A stretch of 64,000 bases of DNA from Collinsella sp. AF23-4AC (GCF_003462685.1 NZ_QRVE01000006.1:7213-71212), one strand, 5' to 3'. Positions 26,507 to 35,559 are shown, numbered from the stretch's first letter. Translations and numbers: made by a program. Notes: generated by a model not told the origin, from the sequence alone.

Positions 26507-26632
26507 TACGCTCGCGCGCAAAACGATACCGCCGAAGGGGCGCTTGTCCCCATTGGCTAACTTATGCCCCCAATCCAAACCGAATTGGGGATATGATGCA
26601 AACCACTGTTGTGCCCAAGGAGGTTATCCATC

Positions 26633-28162
26633 ATGAACGAGTCGTATCGCCTGGGCGAGCAATCGATCATTGCCTATCTTCAGCGACTTGCGAACGGGGT
26701 CTCGACCGCCGAGCTCGATGTTGCCGCGCTGCCTGCTGAGCTGCGCGCCGTTGGCGAGCAACTGCAAAAGACGCATGCCATCCTGCAACAAGAGCGCCGG
26801 CTGCTTGAGAGCAACGCCTATATCGACCCGCTCACCAACTTGGGCAACCGCGGCGGACTCGACCGTCACGTCGAGCAACTCTGGCACAAAGGTGACCCCT
26901 TCACCTGCGCCTATATTGACATCGACCATCTCAAACATTGCAATGATAGGTTTGGCCACGCCGAAGGCAATCGCTATATTCTGAGCATCTGCCGCACGCT
27001 CTCCGAAACCATGGAGCACGATGAGATGCTGTTCCGCATCGGTGGAGACGAGTTTGTGCTCATCTCGCTCTCCGCAAACGAGACCGAACTCGAGCAGCGC
27101 TTGGAGCGGGTACGTGCCGGGCTGATCGAGGCGAGCTCAAGTGGCAAGGCGCCCATGATCGCCAGCTTTAGCTTTGGCTGCTCGCGCGTCGATCCACTTG
27201 CCGGCGACACGCGTCGCCAGATGACGATGGATGCCGATCGCAAGATGTATCGCTATAAGCTTATGCATCGTGTGCAGCAACCGAAAGACAATGACGCGCC
27301 GCAACGCCCAATCGTCGATCAGCTTCCCTGCAACGACCGGGTGTTCCAAGCGATCTCCATGAGCTCCGAGACGCGCTATCCGTTCATCCTTAACCTCGAT
27401 ACGGGAGAATCGCAATGGTCGGTTAACGCCGTGCGCGATTTTGACCTGCCCTCCCAGCACCCTTTTAACTCACTCGACATGTGGCTCGCCCGCGTTCATC
27501 CCGAGGACCGCGACAACGTACGCGCCGAGCTCGACATGGTGATAAACGGCACGTGGCACTTCCACTACATGCAGTATCGCGTAATGGATGCCACCGGAAA
27601 ATACGTGCTTTGCGACTGCACAGGTTACCGCTTGGACGGCACCGATACCGAGCCCAGCATGTATGTGGGCACTATCATCAACCGAAGCTTGGCAGATACG
27701 ACCGACTCGGTAACGGGCCTGGGCGATGTCCACGCGCTGGTCAACGCTATTGGAGAGATGCGCCGCGTGGCGCGCGAGGCAGGCTTTATTGCCATTAAGG
27801 TCGACGATATCGCCGAAGTCAATGCCCGCTTTGGATTCGATGCAGGCGACCGCGTGCTCGCCGAAAGTGCCGCCTGCCTCATGGATTGTTCGCGCGGCAA
27901 GGGTCGCCTGTTCCGCTCGACGGGACCAATGTTCGTGGCGCTTTTCGATGAGCTCGGCCCCGAGGCAATCGACGAGCTCGCAAACGAAATCGAACGATTC
28001 CTGGGTTCTCCCGTGCTCATCGGCTCGCTTGAATATCAGCCGCCCATTCGCGTGGCCACGCTCCATCTGAACAGCGTTGACCGACAGCCCGTTTCCATTT
28101 TGAACGAGCTCAAAGCGTTGCTCGGTAAAGCCGTGCAGGTTCCAGGTACCAAACTGGATTAG
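26633..28162 (+). CDS. GGDEF-PAS-GGDEF' diguanylate cyclase, paralogue of upstream gene
   Basis: The 509-residue protein repeats the first half of its upstream neighbour: an intact GGDEF (137-141, FRIGGDEFVLI), a PAS region (about 240-345), and a decayed second GGDEF-like domain (RSTGPMF). It lacks the third GGDEF-like and EAL parts, so it should only make c-di-GMP. A short helical N-terminus replaces the upstream leader. AAGGAGG nine bases before the ATG sets the start. Tandem duplication followed by loss or gain of the EAL half is inferred. Confidence 0.9.
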   Translation: MNESYRLGEQSIIAYLQRLANGVSTAELDVAALPAELRAVGEQLQKTHAILQQERRLLESNAYIDPLTNLGNRGGLDRHVEQLWHKGDPFTCAYIDIDHLKHCNDRFGHAEGNRYILSICRTLSETMEHDEMLFRIGGDEFVLISLSANETELEQRLERVRAGLIEASSSGKAPMIASFSFGCSRVDPLAGDTRRQMTMDADRKMYRYKLMHRVQQPKDNDAPQRPIVDQLPCNDRVFQAISMSSETRYPFILNLDTGESQWSVNAVRDFDLPSQHPFNSLDMWLARVHPEDRDNVRAELDMVINGTWHFHYMQYRVMDATGKYVLCDCTGYRLDGTDTEPSMYVGTIINRSLADTTDSVTGLGDVHALVNAIGEMRRVAREAGFIAIKVDDIAEVNARFGFDAGDRVLAESAACLMDCSRGKGRLFRSTGPMFVALFDELGPEAIDELANEIERFLGSPVLIGSLEYQPPIRVATLHLNSVDRQPVSILNELKALLGKAVQVPGTKLD

Positions 28163-28236
28163 CACCGCGCCCGCACCGCCTCCCCCATCGTGCGATAATC
28201 CTCTGCAGAAGTCACCAACAGCAGAGGGAGTTTGTG

Positions 28237-28860
28237 ATGAAGGTTCTTTTGGTCAATGGCAGTCCCAAGGCAAACGGCAACACCGCCCGCGCACTCGCCG
28301 AAGTCGCCGAGCAACTCAACGCCGAGGGTATCGATACCGAGGTGTTCCAGCTGGGCGCCAAGCCCATTCGCGACTGCATTGGCTGTGGCCAGTGCGGCAA
28401 GCTCGATTGCCGCTGCACCTTTGACGACGACGTGGTGAACGAGCTGATCGCTGCCGCCGAGCAGGCAGATGGCTTTGTCTTTGGCTCCCCCGTCTACTAT
28501 GCGCATCCCAGCGGACGCATCCTCTCGGCTCTCGACCGCGCATTCTATGCTGGCAGCAAGGCCTTTGCGCACAAGCCGGGTGCCGCGGTCGCCGTCGCCC
28601 GCCGTGGCGGCACGTCGACCACCTTCGATGTACTCAACAAGTACTTCACTATCAACCAGATGCCCGTGGTGGCCTCCACGTACTGGAACAACGTCTTTGG
28701 TGCCATGCCGGGCGAGGCCACCCAGGACGCCGAGGGCCTGGCCACCATGCGAAACATCGGCAAAAACATGGCCTGGCTCCTGCGCTGTATCGAGGCAGGA
28801 CAGGCCGCCGGTATCAACGCACCCGAGGCAGATCGAGCAACGACCAACTTCATTCGATAG
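28237..28860 (+). CDS. Flavodoxin-fold NAD(P)H-dependent oxidoreductase with Cys cluster
   Basis: This protein of about 207 residues has the FMN-binding loop LVNGSPKANGNTARAL and the FGSPVYYAHPSG segment of the NADPH-dependent FMN reductase/iron-sulfur flavoprotein family. The motif CIGCGQCGKLDCRC at about residues 47-60 is rich in Cys and could hold an iron-sulfur centre, as in archaeal Isf, or form disulfides. GGGAG six bases before the ATG supports the start; a GTG one codon earlier is possible. The ArsC-like gene follows after 11 bases. Substrate unknown. Confidence 0.85.
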   Translation: MKVLLVNGSPKANGNTARALAEVAEQLNAEGIDTEVFQLGAKPIRDCIGCGQCGKLDCRCTFDDDVVNELIAAAEQADGFVFGSPVYYAHPSGRILSALDRAFYAGSKAFAHKPGAAVAVARRGGTSTTFDVLNKYFTINQMPVVASTYWNNVFGAMPGEATQDAEGLATMRNIGKNMAWLLRCIEAGQAAGINAPEADRATTNFIR

Positions 28861-28871
28861 AGCGGCGGAGC

Positions 28872-29213
28872 ATGAATATCCAGATTTTTGGAACCAAAAA
28901 GTCTTTCGATACCAAGAAGGCCCAGCGCTATTTTAAGGAGCGCCGCATTAAGGTGCAGTTTATTGACCTTAGGGAAAAGGAGATGAGCAAGGGCGAGCTC
29001 ACGAGCGTGATGCAGGCGGTCGGCGGCATCGACAAGCTGCTCAACCCCAAGGCCAAGGACGAGGAGACGCTCGCGCTCATCCAGCACCTTACCCCTAGCC
29101 AGCGCTTCGACAAACTGCTCGAAAACCAGCAGGTTCTAGCCGAACCCATCGTGCGCAACGGCAAAAAGGCCACCGTCGGTTATTGCCCCGATGTATGGGG
29201 AGCCTGGGAGTAG
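28872..29213 (+). CDS. ArsC/Spx-like protein without the catalytic Cys
   Basis: The 113-residue protein has the ArsC/YffB/Spx fold features: FGTKKSFDTKKAQRYF at the N-terminus, FIDLREKEMSKGEL, and the C-terminal PIVRNGKKATVGY with its conserved Pro and Arg. In true members a Cys stands in the first loop (as in GxxxCDTxKKA); here the matching place is Ser or Phe and the only Cys is near the end. Arsenate reduction by the usual thiol chemistry is therefore unlikely. It follows the flavoprotein gene after 11 bases and is probably co-transcribed. Confidence 0.8.
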   Translation: MNIQIFGTKKSFDTKKAQRYFKERRIKVQFIDLREKEMSKGELTSVMQAVGGIDKLLNPKAKDEETLALIQHLTPSQRFDKLLENQQVLAEPIVRNGKKATVGYCPDVWGAWE

Positions 29214-29299
29214 CCTGTGTTATTTGCCGGCGCGTGGGTATAAGAGCAGGCGTTTGGCATAAGATTCAACTGTAAGCCATGTCTAACAAAGGAGGGCAC

Positions 29300-30430
29300 A
29301 TGCCCAACAAACCCGTGAAGATCATCATGCTTACCGGATACCTCGGTGCCGGCAAGACCACGCTGCTCAACCACATCCTCGCTAACGACGGCGGCATCCG
29401 CGCCGCCGTGATCGTCAACGATATCGGCGAGATCAATGTCGACGCCAGTCTTATCGCCGACGGCGGCCTTTCCGAGACCGACGACCTCATCCCGCTCACC
29501 AACGGCTGCATCTGCTGCACGCTTTCGGACGACCTGGCTAACCAGCTGCAGGGCATTGCCGATTCGGGCAAGTTCGACTACATCATCATCGAGGCATCGG
29601 GTATTTGCGAGCCTATCCCCATCGCCTACACCATCTCGAGCTTCTGCGACGAGGCCAAGGTGGGCGGCGAGCCCAAGCTCGCGCTCGACAACATCGTGGC
29701 CGTGGTCGACTGCGCCCGCATGTACGACGAGTTCAACGGCGGTCGCGACCTGCTGGCTGAGGATATCGACGAGGACGACATCGAAAGCCTGCTCATCCAG
29801 CAAATCGAGTTCTGCTCCACGCTGATCCTTAACAAGACCGATACCGTGACGCCCGAGCAGATCGCCGAGCTCAAGGCCATCGTGCGCAGCCTGCAGAAGG
29901 ACGCCGTGATCGTCGAGGCCCAAAACGGCGAGGTCCCCATGGAGGAGCTGCTCGATACCGACCGCTTCGACTTTATGCGCGCCTACAACTCCGCCGCCTG
30001 GATCGAGGCCATGGAGCATCCCGAGGAGCACGACGACCCCGAAGTGCTCGAGTACGACATCGAGACCTTTGTGTACTCGCGCCGCAAGCCGTTTGACCTG
30101 CAGAAGTTCACTGATTTTGTTGAGCAGGAGTGGCCCGACGAGGTCATCCGCGTCAAGGGTCCGCTGTGGCAGACCGGTGATCCGGACATGTGCTACATGT
30201 TTGAGCAGGCCGGCCACCAGATGCGCCTGATGGAGAACGGCCTGTTCGTTGACTCCGCGCCCGAGGGCGAGAAGCAGAAGATCATCGACGAGAACCCCGA
30301 GATCATGCAAATTTGGGACGACGAGACGGGCGACCGCATGACGAGCCTGTGCATCATCGGCCGTCACATGGACAAGGACGCGCTCATCGCCTCCCTCGAT
30401 GCCTGCCTGACCGACTGGCACCGCGCCTAG
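29300..30430 (+). CDS. CobW/COG0523-family GTP-binding metallochaperone
   Basis: The 376-residue protein has the G1 loop TGYLGAGKTTLLN, the metal site NGCICCTLSDDL, the IIIEASGICEP region, and an NKTD G4 motif. The C-terminal CobW domain follows with an acidic linker (about 230-250). COG0523 GTPases deliver Zn, Co or other metals to target enzymes. GGAGG five bases before the ATG at 29300 fixes the start; an earlier in-frame ATG has no site. No Zur-type box or partner gene was found, so the metal cannot be named. Confidence 0.9.
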   Translation: MPNKPVKIIMLTGYLGAGKTTLLNHILANDGGIRAAVIVNDIGEINVDASLIADGGLSETDDLIPLTNGCICCTLSDDLANQLQGIADSGKFDYIIIEASGICEPIPIAYTISSFCDEAKVGGEPKLALDNIVAVVDCARMYDEFNGGRDLLAEDIDEDDIESLLIQQIEFCSTLILNKTDTVTPEQIAELKAIVRSLQKDAVIVEAQNGEVPMEELLDTDRFDFMRAYNSAAWIEAMEHPEEHDDPEVLEYDIETFVYSRRKPFDLQKFTDFVEQEWPDEVIRVKGPLWQTGDPDMCYMFEQAGHQMRLMENGLFVDSAPEGEKQKIIDENPEIMQIWDDETGDRMTSLCIIGRHMDKDALIASLDACLTDWHRA

Positions 30431-30469
30431 GTTTATCCAAGCGGGCATTTTTCCGCCTATGTAACTGCC

Positions 30470-30504
30470 AAACCACCACGAAGGTGCCCTTCGTGGTGGT
30501 TTTT
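30470..30504 (+). terminator. Terminator after the CobW-family gene
   Basis: ACCACCACGAAGG pairs with CCTTCGTGGTGGT around a 4-base loop, followed by TTTTT. It ends about 22 bases before trmL. Confidence 0.92.
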
Positions 30505-30525
30505 CGTTCTGAGCCAAGGAGATTC

Positions 30526-31125
30526 ATGTTCAACATTGTGCTGTATGCGCCCGAGATTCCGGCCAATACGGGCAATATCGGCCGCACCTGCGTGGTTACC
30601 GGCACCCGCCTGCATCTGGTGGAGCCGCTGGGGTTTTCGCTCGACGACAAGACGGTACGTCGCGCCGGCCTGGGCTACTGGCAAAACTTGGACGTGACGA
30701 CCTATGCCGGCTGGGAGGACTTCCTTGCGCGCAATGACCTCTCCCCTGCCGACGAACGCCTGCATCTGCTGACCAAAAAGGCACGCCGCACCTATGCGCA
30801 GAGTACCTACCGCGATGGCGACTACTTGGTCTTTGGCAGCGAGAGCTCGGGCATTCCCGAGGAGCTACTCGCTGCAGCGCCCACGTGCTGCGAGCGCATC
30901 CCGATGCTGCGCGATTGCGATTCGCTTGACAACGCCGAGGCCTGGGAAACCCACGAGGAATCGCTGGGGCATACCGAGGACAGCCACGAGGCCATCCTTC
31001 AACAGGACATCTGCGGCAACTTCGTCAATCCGAACGACTATCGTATCAGCGCACTCAACCTCTCCAACAGCGCCGCCATCGTCCTCTACGAGGCGCTGCG
31101 CCAAACAGGCTTTCCGGGAATGTGA
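30526..31125 (+). CDS. trmL: tRNA (cytidine/uridine-34 2'-O)-methyltransferase with an insertion
   Basis: The 199-residue SPOUT enzyme methylates the wobble base of some leucine tRNAs. It has LYAPEIPANTGNIGRTC, PLGFSLDDKTVRRAGL, FGSESSGIPEEL and ALNLSNSAAIVLYEALRQ, the trefoil-knot blocks of TrmL/CspR. Between IPML and LNLSNS it holds about 38 extra acidic residues (DNAEAWETHEESLGHTEDS and on) that are absent from B. subtilis CspR, placing an insert within the knot. AAGGAG before the ATG sets the start. A palindrome overlaps its last codons. Confidence 0.88.
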   Translation: MFNIVLYAPEIPANTGNIGRTCVVTGTRLHLVEPLGFSLDDKTVRRAGLGYWQNLDVTTYAGWEDFLARNDLSPADERLHLLTKKARRTYAQSTYRDGDYLVFGSESSGIPEELLAAAPTCCERIPMLRDCDSLDNAEAWETHEESLGHTEDSHEAILQQDICGNFVNPNDYRISALNLSNSAAIVLYEALRQTGFPGM

Positions 31126-31151
31126 CAAAGGGGCTGTCCCTTTGTCACATT
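31119..31151. repeat. GGGGCTGTCCC-core palindrome, copy 1
   Basis: AATGTGACAAAGGG and its exact complement flank GCTGT. The left arm overlaps the trmL stop codon. It shares 31 bases with the copy at 35477-35507 and its core with the one at 32378-32402. Confidence 0.9.
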
Positions 31152-31267
31152 CAAGCGCCACGCCGACGGCACACACCTAATTGATGCTCTAGATAACGAG
31201 CCGTCACTTTTAATCAGAATTAACTAAAGTAAAATGAAATTAAACGGCGGTGTGAAAGGAGAGCCTT

Positions 31268-32368
31268 GTGAAATATCTCGAGAACCCGTTTACCCCCAGT
31301 TTTGGCGAGGTTCCTGCCCATCTCGCTGGCAGACAACAGATTATTCGGGATTTGGACCGCGCCTTCTTGAGCCAGCGCAGGCGCCCAGAATTGACCTCGA
31401 TCTTCTCAGGCGCGCGTGGAACCGGTAAAACCGCTCTCATGTCGTCGCTCGCGACAAGGGCGGAATCCCACGGCTGGATAGCCGTAAAGACGACCGCGCT
31501 CCCGGGAATGCTTGAGGAAATCGAGTTCGGGGCGAAACGCGCCGCAGCCCATCTCATCGACTCGTCCAGCCACTTCGAAGTCACCGGTCTCGGAATTGCA
31601 CCGCTCGGCAGCATCGAGGTCAATCGCGTTCACGATGCCTCAACCTGGCGTTATCGCATGAGCGACATCATCGACCAGCTCAACGAGGCGGGCACCGGTC
31701 TGCTCGTCACGGTTGACGAGGTAGACCCGACACTCGACGAGATGATTCAGCTCGCAGCGACGTATCAGCACTTTGTGACCGATGGGAAACGCGTCGCGCT
31801 GCTCATGGCGGGGCTTCCCAACAACGTCTCGACGTTGCTGAACCACAAGACGGTCTCGTTCCTTCGCCGCGCCCAACAATATCATCTGGGTCGCATTGCC
31901 GACTATGACGTACGCGAGGCCTTGATTCGCACGATCCAGGAAAACGATCGCCTGGCAGATGTCGAGGGAATCGATAGAGCCGTTCGCTCGATCTCTGGTT
32001 TTCCCTTCCTATTGCAACTCGTAGGCTACCGTGCCTGGGATCTCACAAGCGATTCGAAGGAAATCTCGTCACGCGACTTTGACCTGGGAATCAAAATCGC
32101 GCGCGACGAGATGGACGACCGAATCCTCGCGGCAACCTATCGGGAACTCACTGCAGAGGACAAGCGATTCCTCATCGCCATGCTCGATGACGAGGAAGAG
32201 TCCACCACCGCTGACCTTGTCGAGCGCCTTAAGCGTTCGCCACAGCAGGTCTCCCGCTACCGACGCCGCATGATAGATGCCGGCATCATCGGAGAACGAG
32301 GACGAGGGCTCGTCGCATTTGAATTGCCATTCTTCCGCGACTATCTCACGGCTCAATGCGTGAAATAG
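31268..32368 (+). CDS. Orphan AAA/ORC-like ATPase with C-terminal winged helix
   Basis: The 366-residue protein has a Walker A (SGARGTGKTALM) at about residue 48, a Walker B (LLVTVDEVD), and a C-terminal winged-helix-like region (about 290-360, ESTTADLVERLKRSPQQV). This is the AAA_16/ORC1-Cdc6-like layout found in stand-alone bacterial ATPases of unknown role. It starts with GTG, seven bases after AAAGGAG. The leader is AT-rich, unlike its surroundings. Two palindromes with the same core bracket it, and no partner gene is next to it. Defence or DNA-related roles are possible but unproven. Confidence 0.8.
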   Translation: MKYLENPFTPSFGEVPAHLAGRQQIIRDLDRAFLSQRRRPELTSIFSGARGTGKTALMSSLATRAESHGWIAVKTTALPGMLEEIEFGAKRAAAHLIDSSSHFEVTGLGIAPLGSIEVNRVHDASTWRYRMSDIIDQLNEAGTGLLVTVDEVDPTLDEMIQLAATYQHFVTDGKRVALLMAGLPNNVSTLLNHKTVSFLRRAQQYHLGRIADYDVREALIRTIQENDRLADVEGIDRAVRSISGFPFLLQLVGYRAWDLTSDSKEISSRDFDLGIKIARDEMDDRILAATYRELTAEDKRFLIAMLDDEEESTTADLVERLKRSPQQVSRYRRRMIDAGIIGERGRGLVAFELPFFRDYLTAQCVK

Positions 32369-32377
32369 AAGTCAATG

Positions 32378-32402
32378 AGGCAAAGGGGCTGTCCCTTTGC
32401 CT
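32378..32402. repeat. GGGGCTGTCCC-core palindrome, copy 2
   Basis: AGGCAAAGGG and CCCTTTGCCT flank GCTGT. The core equals that of the other copies, but the outer arm differs and is matched by a compensating change on the other side. It lies between the ATPase and the uvrA-like gene ends. Confidence 0.88.
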
Positions 32403-32408
32403 TGTTGT

Positions 32409-34901
32409 CTATAGGTAGCGTCCGGTAATGCTCTTGGAGCAGACCGCGATATCCGCCGGCGTGCCGGCGCAGACGATTTGCCCGCCCGCATCGCCACCGC
32501 CCGGGCCCATGTCGATCACGTAATCGGCGTTACGGATAAGATCGAGGTCGTGCTCGATCACGACAACCGTGGCGCCCTTGGCAACAAGGCCGTCAAACAC
32601 GCTCAGCAACACCTGAACATCGAGCGGATGCAGGCCAATCGTGGGCTCATCAAATACGAATACGGCATCATCCTGCACGCGGCCCATCTCGCTCGCGAGC
32701 TTAAGACGTTGTGCCTCGCCGCCCGAAAGCGCCGGTGTGGGCTCGCCAAGCGTGAGATAACCCAGGCCCAGGTCGTGCAAGGTCTGCAAGCGCGCCTGCA
32801 CCTTTTTGAGCCCCACCGTGGCGTCGAGGGCCTCGTCCACACTCATGTCCATGAGCTGCGGCAACGTAAGCAGGCTCTCGTCCTTGCCCTCGCGATGGAT
32901 ATGCGAGGCGGCCTCGGCGTAGCGCGAACCACGGCATGCCGGGCAGACGATCTCGACGTCGGGCAAAAACTGCACGTCGAGCGATATCGAGCCCGTGCCG
33001 TCGCACGTAGGGCAGCGCAAGGCGCCGGTGTTGTAGCTAAAGGCACCCGCCTTGTAGCCGGCCGCCTTGGCCTCGGGCGTACGGGCGAAGGCGCGGCGCA
33101 ACTCATCATGGATGTCGGCATAAGTCGCCACCGTCGAGCGCACGTTGGCGCCGATGGGCGTGGCGTCAATCAGGTTGGCACGGGCGATGCCCTCGGCATC
33201 GATCCAGCGCACATGGCGTGGCAAGCGCTCGCCAGCTGCCTGTGCCTTAAGCGCCGGGATGAGCGTCTCGAGCACGAGCGTCGTCTTACCCGAACCCGAA
33301 ACGCCCGTTACCGCGACAAGGCGGCCGCGCGGGATATCGACTTCGAGCGGCTTGACGGTATGGATGGTATCGGTCGCCATACGGATATGGCCCTGGTCGA
33401 ACATTTCGTCGTCAGTCACCTGCGGACGCAAGCGCTTGGACTCTGAGCGCAAAAACGGCGCGATGCGACTGCCCTGCGATTGTTCGATCTCGTCTACCGT
33501 ACCAGCAGCGATCACGTTGCCGCCGCCTGCTCCGGCAACGGGGCCCATCTCGACCAGATAATCAGCCTCCGCCAGCACGCGCGTGTCGTGGTCGACAACA
33601 ACCACGGTGTTGCCGTCATCCACCAGATCGCGCATCACGCCTACCAAGCCGTCGACATTGGCAGGATGCAAGCCGATCGAAGGCTCGTCCAGCACATAAA
33701 GCACGCCTGTCGATCGGTTGCGCACCACGCGAGCAAGTTGCACGCGCTGGCGCTCACCCGTGGAGAGCGTGGCGCCAGCACGATCGAGCGAAAGGTAATC
33801 GAGGCCCAAGTCGACCAGGCGACGGGCCGCGCTCAAAAACGAATCGCAGATATCCGTCGCCATGGGCCGCATCTCGGGCGGCAAGGATGCGGGCACCCCG
33901 CGCACCCACTCAATCGCCTCGCCCAGCGTCATGGCCGCCGCCTGCGCCAGATTGATACCGCGCACCTGGGGCTGGCGCGCAGCCTCGGAGAGACGCGTGC
34001 CACCGCAATCGCGGCATGCTCCCTCGCGCAAAAAGCGAGCAACGCGTTTTAAGCCCTTATCGTCCTTGACCTTGGCGAGCGCATTCTCAACGGTATAGAC
34101 GGCGTTGTAATAGGTAAAGTCGAGCGGCGTGGCGCCCTCGCCGTTTTTGGGCACGTAGAGAATGTGTTTTTTAACCGCCGGGCCGTGGAACACGATGTCG
34201 CGCTCTTGAGGCGTGAGCTGGTTAAACGGCACGTCGGTACGCACGCCCATCTCGCCTGCCACCTGCTTCATCAGATCCCACATGAGCGTGCCCCAGGGAA
34301 GGACCGCACCCTCGTTGATGGTCTTTGACTCATCGGGCACCAGGCTCGCCTCGTCCACCTCGCGCATGACACCGGTGCCACCACAGGTGGGACACGCACC
34401 GCCGCTGTTAAAGGCAAGGTCCTCGGCACTCGGCGCGTAGAACTCGCGACCGCATGCAGGGCACGTGAGCGACAGGCCCGCAGCCACGTTAAGGCTCGGC
34501 TCCACGCGCGCCCCGCAGTGCGGGCACACGTGATGGGCGCAACGGCTAAAGAGCAGACGCAGGCTGTTGTTGAGCTCGGTCATGGTACCAAAGGTCGAGC
34601 GCACGCCCGGCACGCTGGGGCGCTGATGCAATGCGAGGGCCGCCGGTACGTGCAATACCTCGTCCACCTGGGCGTGCTCGGCCTGCGTCAGGCGACGTCG
34701 AGTATAGGTGCTGAGTGCTTCCAAGTAGCGACGCGAGCCCTCGGCATAAAGAACCCCCAGTGCCAGCGAACTCTTGCCCGAACCCGACACGCCGGCAATA
34801 CCCACGAGCTTTCCCAGCGGGATATCAATATCGATGTCCTTAAGGTTATGGACACGCGCGCCACGCACCTCGATAGCACTTGGTTGTTGCGACACCGTCA
34901 T
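32409..34901 (-). CDS. UvrA-like ABC protein (short class, UvrA2/DrrC-like)
   Basis: This 830-residue protein has two ABC cassettes with Walker A motifs GVSGSGKSS and GVSGSGKTT, signature motifs STGERQRV and SGGEAQRL, and CxxC zinc pairs (CPHC/CPAC, CPTC, CRDC, CPTC/CPAC). It is about 110 residues shorter than canonical UvrA and appears to lack the UvrB-binding insert. Short UvrA proteins are linked to resistance to DNA-binding drugs rather than to standard excision repair. The ATG overlaps the upstream GNAT stop codon (ATGA), so the two are coupled. GGAAGGGG gives the ribosome site. Confidence 0.9.
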   Translation of the reverse strand: MTVSQQPSAIEVRGARVHNLKDIDIDIPLGKLVGIAGVSGSGKSSLALGVLYAEGSRRYLEALSTYTRRRLTQAEHAQVDEVLHVPAALALHQRPSVPGVRSTFGTMTELNNSLRLLFSRCAHHVCPHCGARVEPSLNVAAGLSLTCPACGREFYAPSAEDLAFNSGGACPTCGGTGVMREVDEASLVPDESKTINEGAVLPWGTLMWDLMKQVAGEMGVRTDVPFNQLTPQERDIVFHGPAVKKHILYVPKNGEGATPLDFTYYNAVYTVENALAKVKDDKGLKRVARFLREGACRDCGGTRLSEAARQPQVRGINLAQAAAMTLGEAIEWVRGVPASLPPEMRPMATDICDSFLSAARRLVDLGLDYLSLDRAGATLSTGERQRVQLARVVRNRSTGVLYVLDEPSIGLHPANVDGLVGVMRDLVDDGNTVVVVDHDTRVLAEADYLVEMGPVAGAGGGNVIAAGTVDEIEQSQGSRIAPFLRSESKRLRPQVTDDEMFDQGHIRMATDTIHTVKPLEVDIPRGRLVAVTGVSGSGKTTLVLETLIPALKAQAAGERLPRHVRWIDAEGIARANLIDATPIGANVRSTVATYADIHDELRRAFARTPEAKAAGYKAGAFSYNTGALRCPTCDGTGSISLDVQFLPDVEIVCPACRGSRYAEAASHIHREGKDESLLTLPQLMDMSVDEALDATVGLKKVQARLQTLHDLGLGYLTLGEPTPALSGGEAQRLKLASEMGRVQDDAVFVFDEPTIGLHPLDVQVLLSVFDGLVAKGATVVVIEHDLDLIRNADYVIDMGPGGGDAGGQIVCAGTPADIAVCSKSITGRYL

Positions 34902-35455
34902 CGTTCCCCTTCCGCCTGCCTGCGCCAGTCTTCGCAGGTCAAATACGTAAAGCACTCAGTACGCACATCGCCCATAAGCTCGCAGGGCACGTCGCGCTCA
35001 ACGTGATGCGGCGCAAATCCACACTTTTGCTGAACGCGTAATGACTTGCTATTGCCCTCGTAGTATCCGCACCAAAGTGCCTTGCAGCCAAGCGTTTCGA
35101 ACGCATAACGCTGCATGGCTCGCACCGCTTCGGGGGCAAAGCCTCGACCCCAGAACGGCTTAGCGACCCAATACCCCACCTCGAGTTCGAGCCCAGCGCT
35201 TTGGCTGTTCGACTCGCAGCGAGGAGGCATGAGCCCGATGCTGCCCACGGGCTCGTCTGTCGCAGTCAGGCAAACGGCAAAGGTATGGGGCGCCGTAAAG
35301 ACCGTTCGAATGATCTCCCTGCTCTCCTCAACGCTTCGATGGGGCGGCCAGCCCGCAGCCGGCCCCACGTCCGGGTCGCTCGCATATGCAAACAGGCTCT
35401 CCGCATCCGTCTCGCGCCACGGGCGAAGCGTCAAGCGCTCGGTATGAATCACCAT
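34898..35455 (-). CDS. GNAT acetyltransferase, RimJ/RimL type
   Basis: The 185-residue protein begins with TERLTLRPWRETDAESLF and has VGYWVAKPFWGRGFAPEA (acetyl-CoA loop) and NSKSLRVQQKCGF, the usual RimJ/RimL-type GNAT blocks. It acetylates an unknown amine; candidates are ribosomal proteins or small molecules. It is translationally coupled to the UvrA-like gene, so a detoxification role alongside that protein is plausible. Confidence 0.88.
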   Translation of the reverse strand: MVIHTERLTLRPWRETDAESLFAYASDPDVGPAAGWPPHRSVEESREIIRTVFTAPHTFAVCLTATDEPVGSIGLMPPRCESNSQSAGLELEVGYWVAKPFWGRGFAPEAVRAMQRYAFETLGCKALWCGYYEGNSKSLRVQQKCGFAPHHVERDVPCELMGDVRTECFTYLTCEDWRRQAEGER

Positions 35456-35476
35456 AATTCAGCCTCTCAAATATCG

Positions 35477-35507
35477 ATGTGACAAAGGGGCTGTCCCTTT
35501 GTCACAT
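35477..35507. repeat. GGGGCTGTCCC-core palindrome, copy 3
   Basis: ATGTGACAAAGGG and its complement flank GCTGT. It is identical over 31 bases to 31120-31150. It sits 22 bases before the GNAT start. Confidence 0.9.
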
Positions 35508-35559
35508 AGCCCCATAGTCAACTCCGTCAAGAACTAGAGGACCTGAAAATCTACCATTT

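Noticed and set aside
26567..26590. CCCCAAT/ATTGGGG hairpin between the two GGDEF genes as a terminator
   Set aside because: The stem is short and has no T-run, so I could not support termination.
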